DNA from: Myotis daubentonii
Taxonomy: Eukaryota > Chordata > Mammalia > Chiroptera > Vespertilionidae
DNA length: 64,000 bases
NCBI RefSeq assembly: GCF_963259705.1
Contig: NC_081861.1
Span: 68,491,623-68,555,622 of the forward strand
Direction: 5' to 3'
Below are positions 24,284 through 36,449 of this stretch, piece after piece. Position 1 is the first letter of the stretch; each line of letters starts with the position of its first letter. The position numbers and the translations under genes were made by a program. The notes under the pieces are model-generated. The model did not search any database, was not told the DNA's origin, and worked only from the letters and a program-made list of their open reading frames with translations.

Positions 24284-24376
24284 CAGTAATACCTCAATTA
24301 ACTAGAAACCCTTTTTAACATACATATTTGTAAGATGACAGTGAACACATTAGGTTCTAGTTAACTAAGGTATTTA
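24284..24376. mobile_element. Short Tigger/mariner-like inverted-repeat element
   Basis: Terminal inverted repeats of about 22 bases: taatacctcaattaactaga (24287 on) pairs with tctagttaactaaggtattt (24356-24375). The start cagtaatacctc resembles pogo/Tigger ends. The element is only about 93 bp, too small for a transposase, so it is a MITE. Confidence 0.65.
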
Positions 24377-25760
24377 TATTAATTAAGGAGTGTAACTTCA
24401 AAGTAGCCTATGTATGCTCTAACACTGGTCATGTATAAGCATTACTTTCTTACCCGGGGAAGGTAGAATATGTTTGCCTGCCAATTTTCTCATGCTGTTA
24501 AACTTTATATATGTAGAGAAAACTATTTATTCAGTCATTAACTTAAGTATAGTTCATGAGCAAAGAGAACCAATGTTAGATCTTACAGTTTTGTAATTTA
24601 GATTTATATTTTAATGCTTTTTCTTTAATCCTGCTTTCTCTGATGTGCTGGAAACCCAGCCACTACTCCTATAGCCTTATTACAAGGACAAGCAGCTTTG
24701 GTAAGAATGATAAGAAGAGAAACAATAAGAGAGAAAGATGCACCATGCTAGATTATTTGAATTAACACCAGCAATGAAATAACAGTTATCATAAATGGGT
24801 TCTCTTCCAACCATCTGATTCCATGCATGCCTCATAATTTCATTATCTTTAAGAAGAACCATTGCTAGCTTTATATACTTCAAATAAGCTTCAAATAATA
24901 AGTTCCAACTGTTATTATTTATGAAGCCCTATTGTCTGTACTGTTTGTTCTAAACTATATGAATTTCAGATAAAATATTTTAATTTTATTCTACATTTAT
25001 GCTGTTTATGTAACATTTTAGTAACAATTTTGAATATTTTTATGTGGCTTCTATCGAAGCATATTGCTCTGATTGAAATTTCATGAGAAACATAGCTATC
25101 TTCCAAAAGTAGGAGATAATTAAGAGTACAAGCAAATATCAATACACAAATCTTAGTGTTTCTGTGGTTGATCCCAATATTATTTTCAGGGTATCTCCCA
25201 CTTTAAAGAATTATACTGCATAAAATGATAAATAAGATTAAATGAAAAACCCTTTGAAAAAATATCAGTCAACAACATGCCAGTTAACTGAAATGTTATT
25301 GTTTTATTCTTTTACAGAAACATGTATTAATCAGGCAACAGATTAACGGATCCTTATTAAATGGTTAATATTGTATTAGGTGTAATAATAATATGGAAAA
25401 ATCACTCCACATGAATATTGCCTCTTGAGGATCTTATAATTTAACTGGAGAGAGAAGAAGTACAGAAATATGCACATGTATACACACACACAGAGAGAAA
25501 ATGCTATGATATACACCATAAAGAAATCATTAGTCTGGAAGGGCTAAAACTATAGCTAAGATATAATGGAATTGTGTGAGACTTTTTTAATATTAACAGA
25601 TATGACTGTAGCAATACAGAAACAATAAGAGATGAGAGAACAAGATAATTACAAAATCATTTAAACCATATACTATTCATTAATTGAAGAAACACTGAAA
25701 TGTGATTTGTTAATGGCCTGTGTGCTTAGAAGCTTCCATCTAAAACATGACAGTATACAC
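24377..25760. other. Unique AT-rich DNA
   Basis: About 1.4 kb with no recognised repeat or exon. Confidence 0.4.
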
Positions 25761-25769
25761 AGGAAGTAC

Positions 25770-26255
25770 ACGATATGCAAATATTTTTATTTTGGTGAAA
25801 TACATATGACAAAATTGCCATTTTAAAGATTACAATTCGTGATATTCAATATATTTGTAATGTTGTTCAGCCATCACCACTACCTAGTTTCAGAACTTTT
25901 TTTTCACCCCAAATGGAACCCTCCTAACTATTAAGCAGTCAATTTCCATTGTTTTCCTCCCCAAGCCACTGCCAACCACTAATTTGTTTTTTCTTCTCTA
26001 TGGATTTGACTATACTTGATATTTCATATAAATAGAATACAGTATGTGGACTCTTGTGACTGGCTTCCTTCAATTGGCATAATGTTTTCAAGGTTTATCC
26101 ATACTGTAGCATGTATGAGTACTTCATCTCTTTTTTTATGGCTGAATAAAAATCCCATTGCATGGATAAGCCACATTTTGCTTTTCCACTAATCAGTCGA
26201 TGGATACTTAGCTTCTTTCCAACTTTTGGCTATTGAATAGCATATGTGATATATT
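25770..26255 (-). mobile_element. Old L1M-type 3' end
   Basis: The plus strand carries the complement of an ancient L1 3' region: tttggtgaaatacatatgac, gttgttcagccatcaccact, ctggcttccttcaattggca and cttttccactaatcagtcga. Diverged and without open frame. Confidence 0.8.
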
Positions 26256-26854
26256 AATCAATGTATTGTTTATACATGATAAACAATAATAATAACATAC
26301 ACAAGAATTTCATTGTTTCTGCTAATATTGATTGTTAGTCTTTGGTTTAGATAATTTTGATAAAGAGGTAATGGGGAAAGCTAGTTGTTTTGTTGAATAT
26401 ATTCTGAGAACACTGGGATATAGATTTAAATGGCTGTTTAAAACCATATTAAATGCAGTATTTCTGCTCATAATATAATCATGTTAATTTTAGACAAGTT
26501 TTGACAAGATATCATCTCCTACAACAAGATCAAAATATAGATATCATAATCATTCATGCAAAAGCTTTTTATATATTTCCCCTTAGTATACATTTGTTTA
26601 ACTTATAAAATTTAAAAAAGTTCATCTGTTTGTAATTTTATTTTACCACCTATAAACTTACAATATACTCTTCGGCTTTAAAAAGTTTTAGTTCATATTT
26701 TTTCTTTGAACATCAAGGGTTAATATTTTTATTGCAAGTCTCCAGTAGGAAAATAATACTTAAATTTAACCTTACATACGAAGTAAAAAATCCCAAAATA
26801 AAGAAAAGATGAGGTAGTTATACACATATAATACTAGTACTATAGTCATCCTCT
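26256..26854. other. Unique AT-rich DNA
   Basis: No feature recognised. Confidence 0.35.
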
Positions 26855-28690
26855 GCCAGCTTCACTAATAAAAAGTAAAGAGAATACAAAGTTAATATTC
26901 AGAAATTGGTGGCATTTTTATACACCAATAAATAACTATCAGAAACAGAAACTAAGAACACAATCCCATTATTATGCCAACAAAAAATAAGGTACCTAAT
27001 AATAAATTTAACCAAGGAGGTAAAACACATGTACTGGAAAACTAAAGGACAATGAAGAAATAAATTGAGGAAGATACAAAAAAGTGAAAGCATATACCAT
27101 GTTCATAAGTGAGAAGAATTAACATCATTAAAATGTCCACACTACTGAAAGCAATCTATAAATTCAACACAATTGCTATTAAAATACCGATGACAGATCT
27201 AGAACAAATATTCCAAAAATTTATATGGAACCACAAAAGACCCCAAATAGCCTCAGCAATCTTAAGAAAGAATAACAGTTGGAGGTGTCACAATACCTAT
27301 CATCAAACGATACTACAAGGCCATTTCAATCAAGGCAGCCTGGTACTGGCAGAAGAACAAGCATACAGATCAATGCAATAGAACAGAGAACCCAAAAATA
27401 AACCCCTGCCTATATGGTCAATTAATATTTGACAAAGGAGTCAAGAGCATGCAATAGAGTAAAGACAGCCTCTTCAATAAAAGCTATTGGGAAAATTGGA
27501 CAGGTACATATAAAAAATTAAAGTAGATCACCAACTTACATGATACACATGAATACACTCAAAATAGATGAAAGACAAATATAACTCACAAAACCATAAA
27601 AATCACTGAAGAAAACATAGACAGTAAAATCTCAGATATATATTTTACCAATATTTTTGCCAGTATATCTCCTAAGGCAAGAGAAACAAAGGAAAACTAA
27701 ACAAATGGGACTACATCAAGCTAAGAGGCTTTTGCACAGCAAAAGAAACCATCAACAAAATGAAACGGGAATCTGTTTCAAAATTGGATAACAGCACATT
27801 TGCCAATGATACATCTAATAAGGGGTTAATTTCCAAAATATATAAAAAGATTAGTGTAACTCAACACCAATTGGACCTGAATAGACACTTCTCCAAAAAG
27901 GACATATAAATAGCCAAGAGACATATGGAAAAATGTTTAATGTAACTAATTATCAGAGATGCACATTAAAATGACCATGACATATCACCTCACACCTGTC
28001 ACAATGGCTACCATCAATAAATCAACAAATAACAAGTGCTAGTGAGGAGTTGGAGAAAAAGGAACCCTAGTACACTGCTGATGGGAATGCAAACTGGTAC
28101 AACCACTATGGAAAAAATGTGGAGTTTCCTCAAAAAGTTAAAAATGGAATTGCCATTTGACCCAGGGATCCCACTTCTGGAAATACATCCTAAGAATCCC
28201 AATGCATTAATCCGAAAGAATATATGCAGCCCTATGCTCATTGCAGTGTTATTTACAATATCTAAGATCTTGGAACAGCCCAAATGTCCATCAGTAGATA
28301 TATGTATAAAAAAGCTGTGGTAGATTTTCACCATGGAATACTACACAGCTTTAAAAAAGAAAGATCTCTTAGCCTTTTGCAACAGCATGGATGGACCTGA
28401 AGATTATTATTCTAAGTGAAACAAGCCAGTCAGAGAAAAAGAAACACTATGTGATTTCACTTATATGTGGAATCTAAAGAGCAAAATAAACCAACAAACA
28501 AAATAGAAACAGATATGTGGATACATGGAACAGACTGACAACTGTCAAAGGGGATAGGGGAAAAGGAGAACTAGATGAAAGAAAGGGAAGGGGTTAGCCA
28601 AAGAACATATATCCATAACCCATTGACACAGACAACAACAATGTGGTGATGGCCAAAGGGAAGGCGGCATGGGCTGGGTGGAAGTGGGTT
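26855..28690 (+). mobile_element. L1 with decayed ORF2 and 3' UTR, 5'-truncated
   Basis: Plus-strand ORF2 sequence runs from just past the reverse transcriptase core ([37 protein letters not shown]) to the C-terminal part (ELPFDPGIPLLEIHPKNP, EQPKCPSVD), then the 3' UTR (acagactgacaactgtcaaa). ORF2 makes the L1 endonuclease/reverse transcriptase; here stops and frameshifts break it and the N-terminal domains are absent, so it cannot act. At its 3' side it runs without a clear tail into a 5'-truncated HeliBat. Confidence 0.88.
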
Positions 28691-29208
28691 AGCTTGCTTC
28701 CAGGGTCCGGCTGATTGGGACTGAGTGAGATGGGCCAGACACGCCCTGGAACCCTCCTGCAGTCCCTTCCCAGCTGGCCAACCCCCCAACGTCCCTCCCA
28801 GGGCCCGATTGTGCACCAGTGGGGTCCCTCGGCCTGGCCTGCCCCCTCTCGCAATCTGGGACCCTCAGGGGATGTCAGAGATCCGGTTTCGGCCTGATGG
28901 TGGAATGATGGGTCACTATGATGCGCAATGACCACCAGGGGGCAGATGCTCAACCCAGGAGCTGCTCCCTGGTGGTCAGTGGGCTCCCACAGGGTGAGCG
29001 CTGCTCAGCCAGAAGCTGGGCTCACAGCTGGAGAGCGCAGTGGTGGTGGCTCTCCCGCCTCCATGGCAGTGCCAAGGATAGCTGACTGACGGCCGTCAGC
29101 TGGACATCCCCAGAGGGCTCCCGGACTGCAAGAGGGTGCAGGCTGGGTTGAGAGACCTCCCCTGCCCCCCCACCCCCAGTGCACAAATTTCATGCACAAG
29201 GCCTCTAG
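28691..29208 (+). mobile_element. HeliBat, 5' end missing
   Basis: The 3' end is canonical: hairpin gtgcacaaatttcatgcaca, ggcctctag, then T. The interior has gaccaccagggggcagatgc and tggacatccccagagggctc, typical of HeliBats. No TCTATA or TCCTATA start is present; GC-rich sequence begins inside or at the end of the L1 3' UTR near 28690. Left boundary is approximate. Overlapping 60-119-codon frames are GC-rich chance frames. Confidence 0.85.
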
Positions 29209-29308
29209 TAATAAATATAAATGTAAATGAAGTTAATTAATTTCTGGAAAGAAGCATTACCCTACAGTCAAGGGGAAAGGAAGAATACCTAAATTAGCCT
29301 ATTTCTTT

Positions 29309-29525
29309 TTTTTAATAAATATATTTTATTGATTTTTTTACAGAGAGGAAGGGAGAGGGATAGTTAGAAACATCGATGTGAGAGAGACATCAATCAGCTG
29401 CCTCCTGCACACTCCCTACTGGGGATGTGCCCGCAACCAAGATACATGCCCTTGACTGGAATCGAACCTGGGACCCTTGAGTCAGCAGGCTGATGCTCTA
29501 TCCACTGAGCCAAACTGGTTAGGGC
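29309..29525 (-). mobile_element. Ves SINE with 13-bp target-site duplication
   Basis: Antisense Ves ending gagccaaactggttagggc. agcctatttcttt is repeated at 29296-29308 and 29526-29538. Confidence 0.95.
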
Positions 29526-29538
29526 AGCCTATTTCTTT

Positions 29539-30319
29539 ACATTTTCCTGAAAGTAGTGTTATTATGCAGTTTTGTCAGCCTTTCTGCAGATTTTCAGGTC
29601 CGGGGAAAATTAGTTTTTTTTTTAAATTATTATTTCTAATTTCATTAGCTCTACATCTATCACTTCATAGGAACACAAGTTTAATGTACTAGCATCCTCT
29701 CCCTCTTCTTTTTCTCAAAGAACATGAGAGAAAAGCCAAGATTCTAATATGAATTTTAGCAAAATTCATAGCATAAAGTTTTAAAAATATTCATACTATT
29801 CATTTAACCTGCAGCTTCCCATCTGTAAAAGGATAATTTGAAACAGTGGTAGTCATAGCAACTTTTCTCCAATCTTTGAAAAAAAAAATCATAGGTGAGG
29901 ATAAAGTTAATAAAAGATACAATGTTGCCATTTCTGTTTGAGTGCTAAAAGCACTGGGTTATATATGTTCAAAATTACTTTTCATAAAATACAAACCAGA
30001 CTACTATTAACATATCACGTTGTAAAACTAATTAACAAGAAGACAGACTTGGCAAACTTGTTATTCTGAAAAAACTCTAAACTTAAACAAATGTCACCTT
30101 GGTGTACTCAGTATGTTCATCTTTGCAAACAGATTTAAGCTCATTTGCAAAATGTTTAGTTATTCCTGCAAATGAACATTGGTATAACTTTTTGTGGCCA
30201 ATTTCATCTCCTGATTTAATGATTTTTATTGCTTCTTGATAATAAGAACTCTACCACTATTATTTACCTTTGTACTTCCAAGGCCAAACCCAACTTACGT
30301 TATATATAAGAATAAACTC
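29539..30319. other. Mostly unique DNA, possible L1 scrap at its right end
   Basis: Nothing recognised to about 30290. There aataaactcaaaatagatga, continuing after the SINE as agacaaatgtaactcat, resembles the L1 string at 27545-27590. Confidence 0.4.
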
Positions 30320-30336
30320 AAAATAGATGAAAGACA

Positions 30337-30553
30337 GCCCTAGGTGGTTTGGCTCAGTAGATAGAGCATTGGCCTGCAGACTGAAGTTATCCCAGGTTCG
30401 ATTCCAGTCAAAGGCACATGCCCGGGTTGTGGGCTCGATCCCCAATAGGGGACATGCAGGAAGCAGCCGATTAATGATTCTCTCTCATCATTGATGTTTC
30501 TATCGCTTTTTCCCTCTCCTGTCCTCTCTGAAATCAATAAAAATATATTTTAA
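30337..30553 (+). mobile_element. Ves SINE with 17-bp target-site duplication
   Basis: Head gccctaggtggtttggctca, B-box region caggttcgattccagtcaa, tail atcaataaaaatatatttt. aaaatagatgaaagaca is repeated at 30320-30336 and 30554-30570. Confidence 0.96.
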
Positions 30554-31007
30554 AAAATAGATGAAAGACAAATGTAACTCATATTTGTTACATATGTCTA
30601 TGTAAAAAATTATGCATAGCATATGATAAGTGTTTATTAAATGTTTGATGTATACATACTAGGTAAGTCAATTAATGAATTACATAAATTATTATACCCA
30701 AGCTCTATCCCAAGGAGTAGCAGTCTCTAAAAAGTTGAACGTACAGATTTAATGTATACCAAATCTGAGTCCTTGGGCTGTATTGCTTAAATCACTCAGA
30801 TTCAGTTATCTTATCTAATAATAATACTTGACCCATAGAGTTATTGTGAGACCAAGATAAGATAATCTTTCTCAACCTGTGAGCACAGAATAAGTATAAT
30901 AGGAAATGATGCTGGAGAGGTGTTGGTCATGGCAGTTTTTAAAATTCCAGAATCCCCATAGAAAAAAAGAGCAATTAGATTACAAAAAATAAAATAACTA
31001 ACCAAAC

Positions 31008-31008
<1 letters not shown>

Positions 31009-31050
<42 letters not shown>
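31009..31050 (+). repeat. CA dinucleotide microsatellite
   Basis: About 21 uninterrupted CA units. It creates an artificial Cys-Val frame on the minus strand. Confidence 0.97.
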
Positions 31051-31052
<2 letters not shown>

Positions 31053-31292
31053 ACTATATTTACAACTGAATGAGGTGAGGTGAAAAGATATTCTCATGGT
31101 TCTCAAAAGACAAGTGATTAAGGAAAAAAAAAACCCACTATGGCTACAAGACCAACATATTATTAAGGTCCATGGTGAAAGAAGACAGAAGCAATAGGAT
31201 GGCTGATGAACCTGAGAACACATTAGTTCCAGTACAGTGTGATAAGCACTATAAAAGAGGTATGGATAAATTGCTATAGAAATGTAAAGAAG

Positions 31293-31509
31293 CCCTAACT
31301 GGTTTGGCTTAGTGGATAGAGTGTCGCCTGCAGACTGGAGGGTCCTAGATTCGATTCCGGACAAGGGCATGTACCTTGGCTGTGGGCACATACCCAGTAG
31401 GGAGTGTGCAGGAGGCAGCTGATCAATGTTTCTCTCTCATCGATGTTTCTAAATCTCTATCCCTCTCCCTTCCTCTCTGTAAAAAAAATAATAAAATGTA
31501 TTTTTTAAA
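31293..31509 (+). mobile_element. Ves SINE with 13-bp target-site duplication
   Basis: Head ccctaactggtttggcttag to an A-rich tail. aaatgtaaagaag is repeated at 31280-31292 and 31510-31522. Confidence 0.96.
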
Positions 31510-31522
31510 AAATGTAAAGAAG

Positions 31523-31860
31523 GTTGTGCTTTTCTTTGCCAATGGGATTAACTATATAAAGTTTCTGCATAGAGACTGTGGAAAGGATCCCAGACACATC
31601 CACATAAAATTATAAATTTATCAGGCTATGCTACTGTAATCCCTTCAATAACAAATTCTGGCATAAAAATATTTGTCATACTTTTGTATTTTAAAATTAT
31701 TATAACATTAAGAAATCAGATAAAATGGTTTCTCAACAGGCATATTTTACAGAAATACCTCATAAGTGAATATAAAAGATACTTTCTTACCGCAAAAGAT
31801 ACTATTTTGGCACTTTAATATAAATATAAATTACCAAAGTGACTAAGAATTCTGAATTTA
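31523..31860. other. Unique AT-rich DNA
   Basis: No feature recognised. Confidence 0.4.
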
Positions 31861-31877
31861 AAATAAAACTCAGTGAG

Positions 31878-32097
31878 CCCGACTGGCGTGGCTCAATGGT
31901 TGAGTGTCCACCTATGAAACAGGAAGTCACAGTTCGATTCCTGATCAATGCACATGTCCGGGTTGCGTGCTTGTTCCCCAGTGTGGGACGTGCAGGAGAC
32001 GACCAATCAATGATTCCCTCTCATCATTGATGTTTCTAGCTCTCTCTCCCTCTCTTTTCCTCTCTGAAATCAATAAAAATACATTTATAAAAAAATA
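31878..32097 (+). mobile_element. Ves SINE with 17-bp target-site duplication
   Basis: Head cccgactggcgtggctcaatgg and tail atcaataaaaatacattt. aaataaaactcagtgag at 31861-31877 matches 32098-32114 with one change, so it is somewhat older than the perfect copies. Confidence 0.95.
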
Positions 32098-32114
32098 AAA
32101 TAAAGCTCAGTGAG

Positions 32115-32779
32115 TACAAAATTATCTAGAGGCCCTATTTTTCATCTTCAGTATTCTTTCTGTCAAGGACTTTAATCATCCTGTTAAAATCAAGCTTTGA
32201 TAAACAACCATAATTCATTACTGTCAACCCTGATTAATCCATCAAGTTTACCAGCTCTTTTACTCATTCTTGGATATTTTGCTATATATTACAAGTAAAA
32301 TAAAAATCTGTTCATAATATTATCTACTTCCTTCATTAATGTTGTATTTTAATGCTTCATTCTACTGCTTCAAAAGAGGACACATTTTGGGTGTTTCTAA
32401 AACCCAAAATATTCACAAATTAAATTGCCTTCAGTACTAATCCTCCAACTTAAAGTGGTTTAAAAGGCAGGGCAAATAACTTAATTAAAAAAAATATTGG
32501 AAATGTAAGTTACACTAACCATTTCACTGAAATGAATATTTCCTAACTCGGTAGATACATTTTCCATCTTTATTCTCTTATAATTGACAAAGAGATACTA
32601 GGAAGTGCACAGAGGTTCCATATCATAAAAATTCCTCAGGAGTCAGTGGGGAAAAAAAGGGACATCTGTAATACTTTTAAAAATAAAGATAATTTTTTAA
32701 AAATGACAACAGAGCTACAAAGATAAAATGACTATGATTTTTAAATTTAGATTTATAGAAGTACTTTCAAATTTGTAGA
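32115..32779. other. Unique AT-rich DNA
   Basis: No feature recognised. Confidence 0.4.
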
Positions 32780-32796
32780 TCAAAAGTAATCGCAGA

Positions 32797-32960
32797 GGAA
32801 CTGGCCAGGTAGCTCAGTTGGTTAGAGTGTTGTCCTGATACGCCAAGGTTATGGGTTAGCTCCCCGGTCAGGGCACAGGGCACATGCAAGCATTAACCAA
32901 TGAATGCATAAATAAGTGGAACATCAATTCTCTCTCTCTCTCAAAATTTAATTTAAAAAT
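32797..32960 (+). mobile_element. Older tRNA-derived SINE (non-Ves)
   Basis: Box A-like tagctcagttggttagagtg and box B-like ggttatgggttagctccc are visible. Then come gcattaaccaatgaatgcat and a CT repeat. The 17-base duplication tcaaaagtaatcgcaga (32780-32796) matches 32961-32977 with one change. The body differs from Ves SINEs and matches the partial copy at 6.2 kb. Confidence 0.85.
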
Positions 32961-32977
32961 TCAAAAGTAATTGCAGA

Positions 32978-33838
32978 ATCTCTAAGCAGTTCATTTAATC
33001 AAGTGTTGTCTAATCTCTGATCACTTGAACATATAATCAGCTTCACATTTTTCCTCACTTGAGAATTATTGATTCTTCCTATTAAAACAAAACAAATATG
33101 GGTCCAAGTGATACATATTATAATTATCACAGCTAATGTGATTACAGTATGTAAATTGATTACTATAATTAGAAAGAGGTTATTTGTATGAAAGAGGAGT
33201 AAATTGTCTGCATGGTTTTATAGAAAGGAAAGATCAAGAGAGCACATCCCTCAGCAACTAAATAAAGGGAAAACACATTAATATTATATGACACTATTAT
33301 ATGTTTTAAGACATATTAGCTAACTACTTTTAAGTAACAGATTTTGGGTCACTTTAGAATGAGAAAGGAAGAGGGCTAGATGTCTAAAAAAGAGAGAGAG
33401 AGAAAATAGTGGAAGTAAGAAGGAAAAGAAAGAAGGGAAAGAAAAAGAAGAGGAAAATAAGGAGAGAAAAGGAAGGATAAGATGGAGGGGAGAAAAGTAA
33501 CAGGGACCTAGTACCAGCATGATTTTAGCTCTTTGAGATCTGTATTGCACTTCTAATCTTCAGAATTATAAGATAACTTGTTTTGTTTTTATCCATGAAA
33601 TTTGTGATAATTTGTTACTGCAACAAAAGAAAATTAGCACACATTATTCAGTTGTTGCATGTTAACACTAATGGAATCAATGATATACATAGAAAAATGT
33701 TGTAAAATGGGTGATTCATACATAATTTAATATAAAGTTGGCACATTTATGATTCAATTAATTTAAATTATATGAACTTTATTTCCCTAAGGTAATTTGA
33801 ATTCACACACACACACAAACACACACATATATGTATGT
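32978..33838. other. Unique DNA around a purine tract
   Basis: Nothing recognised other than the GA-rich tract and a short CA/TA run at 33804-33845. Confidence 0.4.
33385..33500 (+). repeat. GA-rich low-complexity tract
   Basis: Almost all purine on the plus strand (agagagagag, aggaaaagaaagaagggaaa). Simple sequence. Confidence 0.9.
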
Positions 33839-34016
33839 ATATATAAAATAATAAAAGTGTAATATGCTAATTAGACCTGACGTCCTTCCAGAAGTCCTTC
33901 TGGACGACCTTCTGGACAAAGCTGGGTTGCAAAGGAAGCCCGGGTCCCAGGTGCCAGCAGCCAGGGGAAGGAAGGCCTACTCTTGCACAAAATTAGTACA
34001 TGGGTGCAGTCCCTAG
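33839..34016 (+). mobile_element. Short HeliBat, probable
   Basis: 5' side tatataaaataataaaagtg followed by taatatgctaattagacctg is a HeliBat variant start. The right side has a degenerate 3' hairpin (cttgcacaaaattagtacat) and ends ccctag at 34016. Ends are less clean than in other copies, partly because the start merges with a TA run. Confidence 0.7.
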
Positions 34017-34939
34017 ACCTGGCCAGCTATCCAAGCATGAGGATCTAGCTTGAAAGGGCAGGTCCCAGCTGACCTCTGGTACCTGGGCAGGATCTGGGCT
34101 CCCGAGCTCCCATGTGCCCCCCTCCGCTTGAGTCACAGTGCCTGAGTCCCCAAGTGGAGATGCGGTGAGTGCGGCCTGACGCTGCAGGCCGGGGCGCAGA
34201 GTGGGCCTCTGGGCCACCCAGCAACATAGCACAGAAGCCAGGTGGACAGCACGCTCTCTCCTGGCTGGCCTTGGCCTTGGCCTCGCAGACCAGCTCCTGT
34301 GTGAACTCACAGGGAGCCCAACCCGCCCCTGTGGTCCCTGCGGCTGCGGTCTGGCTCACCTGAAAGTGGCTGTATGGGTGCAGGGTGGGCTCCTCGTGGG
34401 CATCTGCCACCTGAGCACCTGGGCTTCCTTCCCCAGGAACAGCCCTGGTGTCCTGGAGGAGGTTAGCAGGGGGAGTGAGAGCCAGCTCAGTAGACACCCC
34501 GCATTCTCACCGCACCTCCATCCCATCAACCCTGCCCCTGGTAGCAGGCAAGAGGTTGCAGTCCCCGACCTGGGTACTACTGGAGGTTGGTCACCGCCAC
34601 CCACCCCCAGTTTCTGCAATCATGCAATCAGTGCCTGCAGGCCGCTGGTCACCATCTGCAGGGCGATCACCCCCCCTCACGCACACACACCTGTCTGGGT
34701 CTGGCTCTGCCTGCTCACCTGCTCCACCATCCCTCTGTGGTCCCGCTTTCCTCAGGGCCCATCAGGGCCAACAGCACCTCCACTGCTGCCTGCTGCCAGG
34801 GCTGCATCACCATCACCAACGCCCACCATATTCTGCACCGCCCCCTGGTGGTCAGCATACGTCATAGCAAGCAGTGGAACTCCTGGTACAACTTCCAGTT
34901 GAGGGGACAATTTGCATATTAGGTTTTTATTAAATAGGA
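34017..34939 (-). mobile_element. HeliBat, minus strand, 3' end not clear
   Basis: The right edge is the complement of a HeliBat start (gcatattaggtttttattaa, then atagga; T at 34940). The GC-rich interior includes ccgccccctggtggtcagca and cacctgctccaccatccctc, shared with the 11.7-kb copy. Its left end has no hairpin and touches the neighbouring element at 34016. The 233-, 150- and 139-codon frames overlap one another on both strands and look like GC-rich chance frames. Confidence 0.82.
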
Positions 34940-36449
34940 TATAGTTGGTGAGGATAATTTAAAGTGATATGCAAGAAAAAATTGACAGTTGACACTGCTA
35001 ACATTTTTAGATGAGTTGATCTACTTCTTCCTTACCTCATCCCATAAGATCTACTTTCAAGAAGAGGATGAGGTTAACTGTGCTGAAATAAGCTTATTTG
35101 AGCTAATCACTGAAATAAATAGATTCCTAGGGAATGGAGCCAGATAGAAAGTGGGAGAAGAGGCATCTGCTGTCCTCACTGTGGTGGGGCATATCCCTGT
35201 GGGAGGCTGAAAAACATCTGTGCTTCATGAATCGTTTTGTGAAAGAATTATGCTTCTCCACCAGACATTTCAAGCTCTTTAAAAAGATGTATTTAAAAAG
35301 ATAATTTTCCATACTAACATTTAACTTAGAATTTAGTTTATTTTTATTCTGAATGAATTAAAAATTTTCTATAAAATGGATTTCAAATTAGATGTGGTTT
35401 TTCCCCCCCTAGCTTTATAAAAAGTACCTTTTCCTTCTGAAATGGTAACTATGTGACTTAGAACACAATGAAGAAGACAAGAATGTACTTAAAGGTTAAG
35501 TCTAGATATCAAGAACACAAACAAAAATCTAAGAGACATCCTCAACTTTCTGTTAAATATGTCAATATTCTTTGAAGAAAGCAAACACTACAAGAGAAAA
35601 CAGATTTTGAGTATTTTTTTCTGCATATCACAAATGAAACTTCTGAGTGTGTAAAACAAGTAGACTTCTATTTCTGTTAATATGGAAGAATAAATAATAT
35701 GAAAAATCTTGTTACAAATCTCATAGAATTGAAGAATGAAATATAGCAACATCTCTTTAATGTAATACTCAGAGCACAAGAAAATGAAAGCAATTCTCAG
35801 AGAACAACAAATGAGAAGGAACTTACACTGGGGCTACCGTAGTGATGATGTTGGGGGAGGAGAGATTTACAGGTCATCAAGACAAGGGGCTTGTGATTCA
35901 ATTGCAAGAAAGAGGCATGAGGTTTAGTTTATGTTCACATGAGATGGAAAGCTGTAAAGGAGATCCCTGAATAAAAGCAAGACTTTTTAAAAATTATGCA
36001 TAAGTTAGATTTTTAAAAAATACTTAACAGAGCAGTGAGATTTCAAAGATCTGTGTTTATCTTCATCTCGCCTCTGGGTGAAAAAAAGAAAAAAAAGAAA
36101 AGGTCTGTCATGAGAATTCATAAGCACAGACCTGTATCTTAACAAGTTGTGGTGTGAATTTATACTATTCATGTGGTTTAAGGATGCCCAAAGTAAGAAC
36201 TTCAAGTGAACATTGGCTCCAGCAGGTTTCCTGGCAGTCATAAAATAAAACAAAACAAAAGCCTGGCTAGAATGATGCATGTTCAGTCTAGGCAGAATAA
36301 GAGTCTTATAGATAAACTAGTGAACTTGTGCACATTAAAAGCGGATTAATTAGAGGAAATATTTTAATATTGCTATTTGCCCTTTCTCTATAATAGAAGT
36401 GTCAGAGATGAAAGAAAATTAGTAAAATGTATATGAAAATTTTCCTCCT
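34940..36449. other. Unique AT-rich DNA
   Basis: About 1.5 kb with no recognised repeat or exon. Confidence 0.45.

Noticed and set aside
30841..31391. Cys/Val-rich frames of 69 and 138 codons
   Set aside because: Created by reading the CA microsatellite and a Ves SINE on the minus strand.
34201..34902. 233-codon open frame
   Set aside because: It lies wholly inside a GC-rich HeliBat, overlaps other frames on both strands and shows no domain.
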